Source: Paenibacillus sp. cl123 (lineage in GTDB: Bacteria; Bacillota; Bacilli; Paenibacillales; NBRC-103111). Taken from it: DNA of 64,000 bases. A program made the translations under genes and the position numbers. The stretch spans positions 18,816-82,815 of the forward strand of contig NZ_FMYY01000028.1 of NCBI RefSeq assembly GCF_900101595.1, written 5' to 3'. Numbering within the stretch: the first letter of the stretch is position 1; the number at the start of each line of letters is the position of its first letter. Of this stretch, positions 1 through 8,574 are shown piece by piece. The notes below the pieces were generated by a model. It searched no databases and had not been told where the DNA came from. It saw nothing but the letters and a program-made list of their open reading frames with translations.

Positions 1-431
1 TGATGCAAAACCAAGAGGAGATCATGGACTATCTTCTAAGAACGCTTTGCCTGACATTGGAGCAAGTGATCCAGACCAAGCAGCGCGCCAAGGGAGCGGA
101 CACCGCGTACAAGCTTAAGCTATTCATAGAACATCATGCCCACGAGCCTCTCAGTTTGGAGGAAATATCGGCCTCGGTCGGATTAAGCGTCTCTCGCTGC
201 TCTTATCTGTTCAAGGCCGCCTTTGGCCAATCGCTGTTTGCCTACTGCATTGACGTCAGGCTAAAGCTTGCGCAGCAGCAGGTGCTCTACAGCAATCTGG
301 CGCTGGAGCAAGTTGCCGAGAAAACAGGCTTCCAGAGCTATCCACATTTCTGCCGGGTGTTCCGCGAACGATTTGGACATCCCCCGGGCGAATACCGGCG
401 CCAATTCGGATTCGGGATCAATCATGACTGA
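1..431 (+). CDS. AraC-family transcriptional regulator, C-terminal part (cut by window start)
   Basis: The visible 142 residues contain a complete AraC/XylS DNA-binding region. The first helix-turn-helix includes LSLEEISASVGLSVSRCSYL, and the second follows as LALEQVAEKTGFQSYPHFCR with the usual FGHPPGEYRR end. Family members normally carry an N-terminal cupin or sensor domain of 120-180 residues, which would lie left of the window, so the ATG at position 3 is probably internal. The gene converges on the FAD oxidoreductase 13 bases away. The usual role is ligand-responsive activation of a nearby catabolic operon, but the target is not visible. The family call is secure; the regulon is unknown. 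Confidence 0.85.
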   Translation, partial: MQNQEEIMDYLLRTLCLTLEQVIQTKQRAKGADTAYKLKLFIEHHAHEPLSLEEISASVGLSVSRCSYLFKAAFGQSLFAYCIDVRLKLAQQQVLYSNLALEQVAEKTGFQSYPHFCRVFRERFGHPPGEYRRQFGFGINHD

Positions 432-443
432 GGGCAGCAGGCG

Positions 444-1940
444 TTAGGCGTCTGTATACAAAACCTGGTTTTCTTGCACGAGTACGGCATGCAGCCGCTC
501 ATACTTTACGTTTTGAACGATGCCGTCCGCCTCAAGCGCCAGTGCGGCTGCGGCTGCAGCCGATTGTCCCAGGATCATAAATACGGGCTCCATCCGGATC
601 GAGCCGTAGGCTGCATGGGTGGCGGAAACGCATACGGGCACGATGAGATTGGTGCATTCCGTCCGTTTCGGCACGAGCGCCCGATAGCTAATCGGATAAG
701 GCGCCTTCAATTTGACATAAAATCCGCCCTCCGTGCTTACATGCCCGTCTTCGTTGATATAATATTGAGTATGGTGCGAATCCATGGCAAAGGAGCCCAT
801 TCCTACGGAATCCGGCACATGATTTTCCAGTCTGACCACATGCTCCGTCACCACATAATCGCTAATCATTCTGCGGGATTCTCTGATGTATAACTGAGGA
901 GACCAATGGCCGCTTTCGATAAATTCATCGAGAGGCAGGCCCCACGGCTTGTAAACCGCCCGGATTTCCTCCGGCACTCGCGGATGGTTCTGAATGGTCC
1001 ACACATAACCTTGCTGATAGAGGCGATGCGCCTTCCAAATTTGTTCCCGCGTACGATAATCCGCTTCCGCATAGTTATGATTCATTCCGTTGTAATCCGT
1101 AGAAATGCCGCTATTGTTATTGGAATCCGTCTTATCCGGGGTGACCAGATTCAATTTAAAGAACTTGGAGTGTTGCCCTTGCTCGATGGCCCGGAACAAA
1201 ATTTCATAATCGGCTTCGTTATATCCCTCGGGCTTTTCAATCTCCAGACGGTTGTCCGGATTATTGGTCAAACACATGCGAAAGTTATACGCCTGAATCT
1301 TGTTGTCTCCATCGCCGATGTTGCCGCCGCGGTCCGGGTTGACACGAAGAAGCAAGCCGCTTGAGGGCACTCCTTTTACCACATAAGGATCGATCCCGCT
1401 GGGCAGTTCATTCCCGGGATGAATGCCGTTTAATGTCTCCCCGTATTGTGCATTCGACTCCCGGCCGACAAAATAGGATACGCGGGATTTGCCCATCAAA
1501 TCTCCCTCATACGAAGCGTCGATGAACATCTTGCCCCTATAGACGTTCCCGGATTCCATGCGAATGGAGGTGATGGTTGATCCTTCCTTTGTGACACCGT
1601 CCTGCAGCTCAAGCCTTTCCCCGTAAACGACTTCGATATTGTTTTCCACTACCCATTCCTGCAAAACTTCGAGCGCTACCTTGGGTTCAAATAGCCAACA
1701 AGCCCCGTCTTGCGAATATTTCCGGGCTACTCGCCGGTAAAACTCCAGAGACAAGCCGCCGATGGCTTCCTTCATCCCTACATCAGTATCTCCCAGTCCT
1801 CCGGTGGTCAACCCCCCGATTCGTTGACTGGGCTCGATGACTATTACGCTTTTATCCATTACGCTGGCTTGAACAGCCGCCACAATGCCTGCAGCCGTCC
1901 CTCCGTAAATTACAATATCATACTGTTTATTCTTGTTCAT
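444..1940 (-). CDS. FAD-dependent oxidoreductase (FAD_oxidored family)
   Basis: This 498-residue protein starts with a dinucleotide-binding strand and loop, DIVIYGGTAAGIVAAVQAS (about residues 8-26), then a VIEP acidic end and the IGGLTTGGLGDTD segment typical of the FAD-dependent oxidoreductases that share the FAD_oxidored (PF12831) fold. Around residue 140 comes FIDASYEGDLMGKS, and the C-terminal RTECTNLIVPVCVSATHAAYGSIRMEP block is also characteristic. There is no signal peptide, so it is likely cytoplasmic. The ATG at 1940 is preceded by GGGGGAG at a good distance. In Paenibacillus such proteins often sit in carbohydrate loci; the substrate cannot be told from the sequence. Confidence 0.85.
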   Translation of the reverse strand: MNKNKQYDIVIYGGTAAGIVAAVQASVMDKSVIVIEPSQRIGGLTTGGLGDTDVGMKEAIGGLSLEFYRRVARKYSQDGACWLFEPKVALEVLQEWVVENNIEVVYGERLELQDGVTKEGSTITSIRMESGNVYRGKMFIDASYEGDLMGKSRVSYFVGRESNAQYGETLNGIHPGNELPSGIDPYVVKGVPSSGLLLRVNPDRGGNIGDGDNKIQAYNFRMCLTNNPDNRLEIEKPEGYNEADYEILFRAIEQGQHSKFFKLNLVTPDKTDSNNNSGISTDYNGMNHNYAEADYRTREQIWKAHRLYQQGYVWTIQNHPRVPEEIRAVYKPWGLPLDEFIESGHWSPQLYIRESRRMISDYVVTEHVVRLENHVPDSVGMGSFAMDSHHTQYYINEDGHVSTEGGFYVKLKAPYPISYRALVPKRTECTNLIVPVCVSATHAAYGSIRMEPVFMILGQSAAAAAALALEADGIVQNVKYERLHAVLVQENQVLYTDA

Positions 1941-2077
1941 GGTACTCCCCCTTCGGCATGTTTCGCCTTACAAATCTTATTATAAACCGCTTGCCGATTT
2001 GGCGAGAATGATGGATCTTCCTTTTTCGTTTGATGAATCTTACTGTTTTTATGAAAATAGAGCCTTCTTATTTTTAA

Positions 2078-2106
2078 TTTCCACTTTGTGGATGTCCTGT
2101 TATAAT
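2078..2106 (+). promoter_or_regulatory. Putative sigma-A promoter for the MmcQ/YjbR gene
   Basis: A perfect TATAAT lies at 2101-2106. A weak -35 element (TTTCCA) lies at 2078-2083 with a 17-base spacer. It sits in the divergent gap between the FAD oxidoreductase and the MmcQ/YjbR gene, about 80 bases before the latter's start. Only the -10 matches consensus well, so this is a moderate call. Confidence 0.4.
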
Positions 2107-2184
2107 GGAGGGATCATGGTGATGGTGACTATATCCGAACGTAACGGGGCCAAACAACATTCAATGCAGGAGGTGCTATGAAAG

Positions 2185-2595
2185 TTGGACATGGAACAAT
2201 TATTTGAACAATCGCCGGCTCACATGGCTTTATTTGAAAAAATCAGAAACCTTTGTCTGTCATTTCCCGGTACAAGTGAACGGCTTAGTCATGGGGCGCC
2301 CACATTTTTCGTAAATGAGAAGCATCCATTTGTACATTACCGTGTCAATCATCATGGTGACGGGAAAATTGCGCTATGGTGCTCAGCGCCAGCCGGCGTT
2401 CAATCGCTGTTGATTGAAGCAACTCCCGAAATTTATTTTAAACCCGCTTATGTGGGACATCTGGGCTGGGTTGGGATGAGGCTGGATCGAGAGGCAGATT
2501 GGACCGAAATATCGGGAGTAATTGGAGAGGCCTATCTTAATAGGGCGCCCAAGAAATATAGGGAAATGGTAAAGGAGCTTAAGGAGAATTTGTAG
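2185..2595 (+). CDS. MmcQ/YjbR family protein
   Basis: The 136-residue protein has the MmcQ/YjbR (DUF419-like) pattern: an N-terminal helix, FPGTSERLSHGAPTFFVNEK near residues 30-50, then a KIALWCSAPAG strand, a YVGHLGWVGMRLD segment and a C-terminal helix with APKKYREMVKE. These small double-wing proteins are thought to bind nucleic acid or protein partners; no enzyme activity is established for the family. AGGAGG at 2168-2173 is 11 bases before the TTG at 2185 and 17 before the in-frame ATG at 2191, so TTG is preferred. The gene stands alone behind its own promoter. Confidence 0.85.
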   Translation: MDMEQLFEQSPAHMALFEKIRNLCLSFPGTSERLSHGAPTFFVNEKHPFVHYRVNHHGDGKIALWCSAPAGVQSLLIEATPEIYFKPAYVGHLGWVGMRLDREADWTEISGVIGEAYLNRAPKKYREMVKELKENL

Positions 2596-2622
2596 GTGTT
2601 AGGGATAAAGAAGGGGATGTGT

Positions 2623-2754
2623 ATGAATATTTTGGTACTTTTGCTTTTATCGGTATTTTCGTGGAATGGATCGGGCGAGGGGGGATACACGCTCCGTCCC
2701 GCCGCTCCGAGTAAGTTCCTTTTAACATGTGATCTATGTCGACCGGGACTTTAA
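2623..2754 (+). CDS. Possible small ORF with hydrophobic N-terminus
   Basis: A 43-codon reading frame begins at ATG 2623, seven bases after a GAAGGGG site, and ends at 2754. The product would start MNILVLLLLSVFSW, like a signal segment or single membrane helix, and continue with a short polar tail holding two cysteines near the end. It overlaps the end of the opposite-strand GNAT gene by four bases. It may be a genuine small peptide, a remnant of a membrane-protein gene, or chance. No family was recognised. Confidence 0.25.
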   Translation: MNILVLLLLSVFSWNGSGEGGYTLRPAAPSKFLLTCDLCRPGL

Positions 2755-3350
2755 TGTTTGTCAGTCCAATCCTTTTTATCGAGCTTATAATAGTTATAGC
2801 TTTCGTTATCAATCTCGATAATACTTTGAAAGGTAAAACCACATTTTTGTATTACCTTATTGGACGGAACGTTATTTAATAGAGCAATAGCACTAAGCAC
2901 CTTAACGTTCGTACTGTCAAATAAATAATTAATCAATCCTTGTGAGGCTTGGGTTGTAAATCCTTTACCTCTATGATCTTTAGAAATTGCATACATGATT
3001 TCTCGATTTGGCGGTAGCAATTCGTCTTTAATTCCTGAGCAACACCAACCTATAAATTCTCCCGTTTCTTTCAAGATAATTCCTAATCGAATACGGAGTT
3101 CGCCAATGTCTTCACTTCTCGCTACAGCATTCAAAAACTGTTTATTTTCTGGAATCTCATAGTTGATAAGCCAGTCTTCTCTTTGCTCTTTCGATACGTT
3201 CCAGCCTGGCAAACATTCATGTATTTCAGGCTGCCAAGTGAGTGAATGAAAATCATCTAAATCAGTAACTAAAAGTTCTCGCAGAATTACATTTTTACAT
3301 TCAATCATAAAAATGTTTTCTTTGGAATCGGAACGAGCAGTAATGCTCAT
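2751..3350 (-). CDS. GNAT acetyltransferase, RimJ/RimL-like
   Basis: This is a 199-residue member of the GNAT superfamily in the RimJ/RimL-like branch (Acetyltransf_3). CKNVILRELLVTDLDDFHSLTWQPE at the start is the usual first strand, split here by the substrate helix. LGIILKETGEFIGWCCSGI and NREIMYAISKDHRGKGFTTQ carry the acetyl-CoA pyrophosphate loop (HRGKGFT). VIQKCGFTFQSIIEIDNESY is the C-terminal part. It would transfer an acetyl group to an amine, often an N-terminus or small molecule; the substrate is unknown. The ATG at 3350 follows AAAGGGAGATG at good spacing. The gene is clearly AT-rich. Confidence 0.85.
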   Translation of the reverse strand: MSITARSDSKENIFMIECKNVILRELLVTDLDDFHSLTWQPEIHECLPGWNVSKEQREDWLINYEIPENKQFLNAVARSEDIGELRIRLGIILKETGEFIGWCCSGIKDELLPPNREIMYAISKDHRGKGFTTQASQGLINYLFDSTNVKVLSAIALLNNVPSNKVIQKCGFTFQSIIEIDNESYNYYKLDKKDWTDKH

Positions 3351-3533
3351 ATTACCATCTCCCTTTACATAACTGAACTATTATCTATCGTACATCTCTA
3401 AGTGAATCTATTGCGAGGTTAGAATCACTATAATTGTTTTTTATTAGCTAGGTCTGTCGGATTCGCTGCTATATGACAAAAGCCAATGAGGGTTTGTGAA
3501 TACAAGAAAGTTTATATGGAGGGAGTGCGTACA

Positions 3534-4070
3534 TTGCCGGATAAATTGCTTAGTCAATATCAAACCCTAAGTAACAAGATTGTTTGGGGACCGGTGGAAG
3601 CAGAGTTTGTGCTGGGCAATGATTATTCTGCTGAAATGATAAGTAACGTAAATATTGTACCGATGGTGGGCGATCAATACGTACTGATTAAAGCCAAAAA
3701 CGGAGGTTATGAACTCCCGGGAGGAACATTAGAACCTGGTGAGTCCATACTGGATGGATTACGGAGAGAAGTTGTTGAAGAAGTTGGGGCTGAATTAGTT
3801 GATTTCCATGTTTTGGGCCATTTCCAGTGCACATCTAAATTAGAAAAACCATATAGACCTCATATCCCGCATCCTCAGTTTATTCGGTTGATTGGATACG
3901 GATCTGTAAAAATAATTGGGGACCCCACCAACCCTAACGACGGTGAACAAATAGAAACCGTTGAGCTTGTTTCCATACATGAGGCAATAAAGAAGCTCGA
4001 AGAAAATGATAGATATGATCTTGCCGATCTGTATAGACTTGCTCATGATAAAAGAAACACAATGCTATAA
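3534..4070 (+). CDS. Nudix hydrolase
   Basis: The complete Nudix box is visible: GGTLEPGESILDGLRREVVEEVGAEL fits GX5EX7REUXEEXGU and supplies the metal-binding glutamates. These enzymes hydrolyse nucleoside-diphosphate-linked compounds, for housecleaning or cofactor turnover. The open frame extends upstream to an ATG at 3486, but GGAGGGAG at 3518-3525 lies eight bases before the TTG at 3534, so the shorter 178-residue form is chosen. The metallophosphatase follows after 53 bases, suggesting co-transcription of two phosphate-ester hydrolases. The exact substrate is unknown. Confidence 0.9.
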   Translation: MPDKLLSQYQTLSNKIVWGPVEAEFVLGNDYSAEMISNVNIVPMVGDQYVLIKAKNGGYELPGGTLEPGESILDGLRREVVEEVGAELVDFHVLGHFQCTSKLEKPYRPHIPHPQFIRLIGYGSVKIIGDPTNPNDGEQIETVELVSIHEAIKKLEENDRYDLADLYRLAHDKRNTML

Positions 4071-4123
4071 TAACTACTCTGGCATACCGGGATATTCCTA
4101 AACAAACGAAAGGATTGTATACA

Positions 4124-4849
4124 ATGGGCAGAACTTTAGTAATAAGTGATATCCATGGTTGCTACGAAGAGTTTAACACCTTATTGGAATTAGTTCATTT
4201 TAATAAGAATGAGGATTTACTGTTGCTCCTTGGTGATTATGTAGATAGGGGAATGCAAAGTAAAGAGGTTGTTGAGCGGGTATGGCAACTTGTGCAAGGT
4301 GGAAATGTCGTTGCACTTCGGGGAAACCATGACCAAAGATTCCTCGACCTTATGACAAGCGAAGATGAAGTAGTAAAAATGAAATTTATCCAACATGGTG
4401 GACTTCAAACATTGGAAAGTTATTGTGGTGATTCGTTATTAGAGAGCATGTCAATAGAAGAAAGATTACAATATGCGGTAGCGTACATAAACAAGAGGTA
4501 TAAACATCACATATCTTTTTTGAATAGCCTTCCTTTTTTCTACGAAGATAGCGACCATATTTATGTCCATGCAGGATTGAATCCGTCCTATGAAAATTGG
4601 AAGCAACAATCAGAACATGACTTTATGTATATTAAAGAACCATTCTTCAAAAATCCCACAGTGGTAGATAAGATTGTGGTGTTTGGACATAGCAAAGTAA
4701 TAGATATACATGAAAAGGCTGATGTATGGTTCGCTGAAGACAAAATTGGTATTGATGGCGGATGTGCATATGGGTTTCAGTTGAATTGTTTGGAAATAAA
4801 AGATGGGAATTACAAGACTCACTTCACTCTGGCGAATTATTCTAAATGA
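4124..4849 (+). CDS. Calcineurin-like metallophosphoesterase (PrpE/ApaH-like)
   Basis: The protein of about 241 residues carries the bimetal phosphoesterase signature near its N-terminus: ISDIHGCYEEF (DxH), then LLLGDYVDRG (GDxxDRG), then VALRGNHDQRF (GNHE-type). Later histidines appear in IYVHAGLNPS and VVFGHSK. This order matches the PP2A-like, PrpE and diadenosine tetraphosphatase group, so it hydrolyses phosphoprotein or nucleotide phosphates in the cytoplasm. AAAGGA at 4109-4114 supports the ATG at 4124 over a TTG at 4115. It probably shares a transcript with the Nudix gene upstream. Confidence 0.9.
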   Translation: MGRTLVISDIHGCYEEFNTLLELVHFNKNEDLLLLLGDYVDRGMQSKEVVERVWQLVQGGNVVALRGNHDQRFLDLMTSEDEVVKMKFIQHGGLQTLESYCGDSLLESMSIEERLQYAVAYINKRYKHHISFLNSLPFFYEDSDHIYVHAGLNPSYENWKQQSEHDFMYIKEPFFKNPTVVDKIVVFGHSKVIDIHEKADVWFAEDKIGIDGGCAYGFQLNCLEIKDGNYKTHFTLANYSK

Positions 4850-5154
4850 CAGGAAAAAAAACCAGAGAAAAGTCCCGATGATAAATACTTCATCGGGGCA
4901 CAATCTCATATCTCTTTGATATTTCCCAAAATACTTCCTTCAGGATTTCGTCAACTTCTTTACTGGGTACTTACCTTCTATATTTTGCTGGACATACGAA
5001 ATGGTGCATGAGTACTGACACGTTGTGTGATTTAAGGATATACTCAATCTAATCACAACGTCTCCTTCTGTTTTTATCTTATGTACTCGATATAGCTCAA
5101 AGCCTAAGTTACTTGCGCAGCAAGCTGCGGAGAATTAGACCCGTAGAGATTAAG
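4850..5154. other. Intergenic region between convergent genes
   Basis: About 300 AT-rich bases lie between the metallophosphatase and the convergent orphan gene. The only structure seen is the hairpin at 4874-4897 and a short CGCAG/CTGCG inverted repeat near 5115-5128. No convincing reading frame was found. Confidence 0.6.
4874..4897. terminator. Hairpin, possible bidirectional terminator
   Basis: CCCGATGA (4874-4881) and TCATCGGG (4890-4897) form a perfect eight-base-pair stem with an eight-base loop. On the minus strand it is followed by ACTTTTCTC and then a run of eight T, so it could terminate the orphan gene coming from the right. On the plus strand there is no T run. Confidence 0.45.
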
Positions 5155-7686
5155 TCAGCGAATGCGAGTAAAATTAATCTGCCTTTTTGGCCAGTCTGGT
5201 AGTTCTATATCACCAGGATCAGGCCAGTCCCAATCGCCAGGTAGTTCAATACGATCGGGCAATTTAATTTCTGGCCATTGTTCGGATACTTTTTTAAATG
5301 CGTCTTTGATTTCATCTTCCGAAAAGAAATCCTCCATGGATTCAGCGATATCATTTGTAGATACATCACCAAGATTTAATGAAAACTTCTCAGCTACTTG
5401 ATAATTACTCCATTTCCATTCTTCAACGGCAAGTTTAACAATGGTATCTAAAGGTATGCCGATTCTTTGATTATGCAAAACCTTAAGGATATCTTCCTGT
5501 TTTACATACAGAATTGACATTCCTGAGGCAATTTGTTTGTAATCCATACCCAATATCTTTAGATTCTCTGCTGTTTGAAGAATTGCTAACCACCGATCGG
5601 CTATCTCTTTTTCTACAGCGTTAAATAATCCTTTGACGTTATCTTCATATGAAAACTGAGCAAATTCTAGCTCTTGAAAAATATCAATAGGTTTAATTTT
5701 TATAATACTGCTTAATAAACTAGATATATCGATTGGACCAACTCCCCAACCTTTAAGGGTTTTCCCCAGTCTATCTACAGCAACAAATATTTCATTTGCA
5801 ATTTGCTCAAGCCAGTTAGGGATGTCAATTTTATATTCATCCGGTAGCTGGAATTTATCTCTTGCATTTTCCTTCAGTTGATCTAAAATTTTTCCTGGAA
5901 CTTCGTTGATACTTGTTATTTTGGAATTAATTGTAACTGATGCTGAGATAGTTGGTAAGGACCCTATAGATAAATGTGCATCTGCCTCTAATATAAACTG
6001 ATTTTGCTCTGCAGCTACTTGAATATTACCTATAATGTCGGTTCGTCCGAGATTGACTGTAAAGTGTTGACCGAGAAGACTTACATTAAGGGTTTCGCCA
6101 GAGAAATGAAAATTAATATTTGCTCTTGTTTCAATTTGTTTTTTCAAAGTATTGAGCTTGCACTGCATCTTGAATTTATTTATTTTTTCTATTTCAAAAT
6201 CAAGTTGAAAGAGCAACTCCTCTTTATAAATAATTACATTTACACCTTGTTGTAGTACATCAAGAAAAGAAACTTTTCCTGAAAACAAAACTATTTCGCT
6301 TCGTCCAGTTGTATCAATGGATACCGCTGGACCTGAGTCCCCTTTAAAATTCGTTATTCTTAAAACATCTCGGCCTATTTCAATTATATCGGTCTCCCCA
6401 GCTGCAATTAAACCTTTTTCATAAATGACTTGAAGTCTAAACTTTACAAATAAACCAAGCAAATCTACTTCAGCATAAACTCCAAATCCGGGCTCGAAAA
6501 GACCGAATTCACTCAGATAAGGAGTAGGCGGGTTTACTAAATACAATTTAAATTGTTTAATTAGAATTTTTTTAAAGAATGGTATGTTTTCTGTATTATA
6601 GATAGTTAATTCATTAATAATCCTCGATAGAGGAATTCCTTGACCCTCAGAATGTTTCATTTCTGTGCAAAGAACGACAGGAATCTCACCGTTTTTAAAT
6701 AATGTATCTACACTAATTAAGATTTGATCTTCCTTTGTCTGCCCTAATCCTAATTCTCCAAAGAATCCTATGTCAAAACCACTAGGCTCGATAACTAAAG
6801 TTACCCCAATTTTTCTAATCGTAATGTTTCTAAATCCGAAAGGTTCTTCCCAATAATCAACGCGATCAGGTGAACCATTTTTACGAACTCCTCTGAGGGA
6901 AAGTTTGAATATTTGTTTTGTATTTGGAACAATAGTTCCACTTCCTTCTAATTCAATAATGTCATTGTTCGCTGCGATTAATATGTCACTACTAAGTGTT
7001 AGTATTTGATGCTTCGGAATGAAATGGAGTTTTTGATTACTAAACGTTATTATTCCTTTTACTGTCTGTTCAACAACTCTGTTATAGGCTAAGATATCTT
7101 CCGGCACCAATCCATTATTCGGTGTGTTCTTGAACTTAATAAGGAAATTGGTTTTTCTCGGTAAACCAATAACATTCCTTAATATATCTATTGTAGTTCC
7201 AGAAAGTTCAATTGCCGAAAATAAAATTGCACCTGAAGGTAACGTATCGGGAATTTCGTTAATATTGCTTAATTCGCCCTTAGGTATTGAATTTACACTG
7301 GACAATAACACACCAGAGTTGCTGAATTTAAATTCAATACTTAATAGATCTTTTATATACTTTATTAAGTTACGAGCATCTCTTGGTGAATCATCTTTTG
7401 GAAATAACCAAGCACAAATAAATTGAGCCTTTTGCGATCTGAGAAAAAACTCGATTTTTGTTTCAAACTGAGTCCTTGCTTCCTTTCCATTTACAAAAAT
7501 CATTTCATTTTGATCGTCGTACTTTGGAGTTATGGGCTTTAGGAGATACATAATTTCGGCTGCAAATAAATTCGGAAAGGTTTGAAGAGTTGTTCGGTCA
7601 TCAGAAAAATTTTCAGGAATAAACACAAATTGCTGAAATTCGTCGATACTGTATTCAACAAGTTGTTTTAATTTTTGATAATTCAA
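5155..7686 (-). CDS. Unrecognised 843-residue protein, AT-rich orphan
   Basis: I do not recognise a family. The protein has no signal peptide and no obvious membrane helix. Its first 130 residues look helical and mixed. Residues of roughly 130-600 are dominated by alternating hydrophobic strands such as IFKLSLRGVRK, VYAEVDLLGLFVKFRLQVIY and NINFHFSGETLNVSLLG, suggesting extended or repeated beta sheet. From about 620 it becomes helical, then closes with a Pro/Trp/Asp-rich tail (ELPGDWDWPDPGDIELPDWP). The start is TTG at 7686 behind TAGGTGAG. It is transcribed alone, next to an IS630 remnant, and is markedly AT-rich, which fits horizontal acquisition. A secreted, surface or effector role is possible but unproven. 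Confidence 0.8.
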   Translation of the reverse strand: MNYQKLKQLVEYSIDEFQQFVFIPENFSDDRTTLQTFPNLFAAEIMYLLKPITPKYDDQNEMIFVNGKEARTQFETKIEFFLRSQKAQFICAWLFPKDDSPRDARNLIKYIKDLLSIEFKFSNSGVLLSSVNSIPKGELSNINEIPDTLPSGAILFSAIELSGTTIDILRNVIGLPRKTNFLIKFKNTPNNGLVPEDILAYNRVVEQTVKGIITFSNQKLHFIPKHQILTLSSDILIAANNDIIELEGSGTIVPNTKQIFKLSLRGVRKNGSPDRVDYWEEPFGFRNITIRKIGVTLVIEPSGFDIGFFGELGLGQTKEDQILISVDTLFKNGEIPVVLCTEMKHSEGQGIPLSRIINELTIYNTENIPFFKKILIKQFKLYLVNPPTPYLSEFGLFEPGFGVYAEVDLLGLFVKFRLQVIYEKGLIAAGETDIIEIGRDVLRITNFKGDSGPAVSIDTTGRSEIVLFSGKVSFLDVLQQGVNVIIYKEELLFQLDFEIEKINKFKMQCKLNTLKKQIETRANINFHFSGETLNVSLLGQHFTVNLGRTDIIGNIQVAAEQNQFILEADAHLSIGSLPTISASVTINSKITSINEVPGKILDQLKENARDKFQLPDEYKIDIPNWLEQIANEIFVAVDRLGKTLKGWGVGPIDISSLLSSIIKIKPIDIFQELEFAQFSYEDNVKGLFNAVEKEIADRWLAILQTAENLKILGMDYKQIASGMSILYVKQEDILKVLHNQRIGIPLDTIVKLAVEEWKWSNYQVAEKFSLNLGDVSTNDIAESMEDFFSEDEIKDAFKKVSEQWPEIKLPDRIELPGDWDWPDPGDIELPDWPKRQINFTRIR

Positions 7687-8039
7687 AATAACTCACCTAC
7701 CCTATTAGTTTTGTTCTCAAGGTATTTTAACCATAAATAACCTATGTAATACATATAAATCCAAATATTCAATGTTGCCCTCAGTGTAGGGAGCACTCTT
7801 TTTATGTAGTGTTTTGGTTCGCGTCCATTTAACGGGATAAAAAAGCGAAAGCTCCTCATCCAAGAGGTTACAGAAAACCATAACTATGACCATTTTAAAT
7901 CTCTATAATTGTAAACTCATGCGACTGGGCTTGGGATTGAATTTATATCCGGTCCATTTACTTTCTAACTTTTTCAAGTATAAAAAGCTAACGTCACAAA
8001 TACTTTCCGACTTTTCTTTTTCTAATTGATTTTTCCAGT
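7687..8039. other. Intergenic AT-rich region upstream of the orphan gene
   Basis: About 350 bases separate the orphan gene from the IS630 remnant. It should contain the orphan's promoter, but several TATAAT-like runs occur and none stands out. No coding frame or RNA structure was convincing. Confidence 0.5.
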
Positions 8040-8420
8040 CGCAAAAACAAAATAAAATCCGCAATGACGGACGACGAGCCGTACCAAACTTTCCGACTGG
8101 TGTGTGTTCAACCCAGCGGCGATGAAGTTCCATTCCGCTTCAGGGTCGGTTTCAATCCGATGATCGACATTTCTGGCAAAGTCGAATTCTTCGCGGGTCG
8201 GAGCCGAGGCGGACGATACAATCCTGCCCAATGGATGATCGGGCGGGCCTTGGCGCTCGGATCTTCGCAGGCAATGGCTACGATCTGAAGCATCTGCTGC
8301 TCGGTGAAAGTCGGCGGCGCTCCTGGTCGCGGCTGATCACTAAGCAACTACACGATGGCGGCTTCCAGTTCCTCCAGATGCACTTGTTCGATGCGGCATA
8401 GTTCCGAATACCCTGATCCA
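8040..8420 (-). pseudogene. IS630-family transposase remnant
   Basis: On the minus strand one frame reads DQPRPGAPPTFTEQQMLQIV followed by AIACEDPSAKARPIIHW, the linker and helix region typical of IS630-type transposases. A TAG stop interrupts that frame just upstream, about 8350. After HW the similarity jumps to the next frame, where NTHQSESLVRLVVRHCG matches the middle of the catalytic domain. The N-terminal half is missing, the frame shifts, a stop is present and the DDE core is incomplete. This is a dead fragment, and no intact terminal inverted repeats were identified. It marks past insertion beside the AT-rich orphan gene. Confidence 0.7.
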
Positions 8421-8574
8421 GAGACCACGCCAAAGAACCACCTGAGGACGGTCCAGCGGCAGGAGCTGGCTATTTGCCGTTACTCAAAATCCCTTTTTAA
8501 ATGGAGTCTATTCTTAAAGGAAAGGAGCTGGGCGCAAGATGAGAAATTTAATCCAGCGGAAAATATGAAGCGAT

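Noticed and set aside
4610..4909. Minus-strand open frame of 99 codons opposite the metallophosphatase
   Set aside because: It overlaps a clear enzyme gene, has no ribosome-binding site and no motif.
5100..5130. CGCAG/CTGCG inverted repeat as terminator for the orphan gene
   Set aside because: The stem is short and no T run follows on the minus strand; the hairpin at 4874-4897 is better placed.
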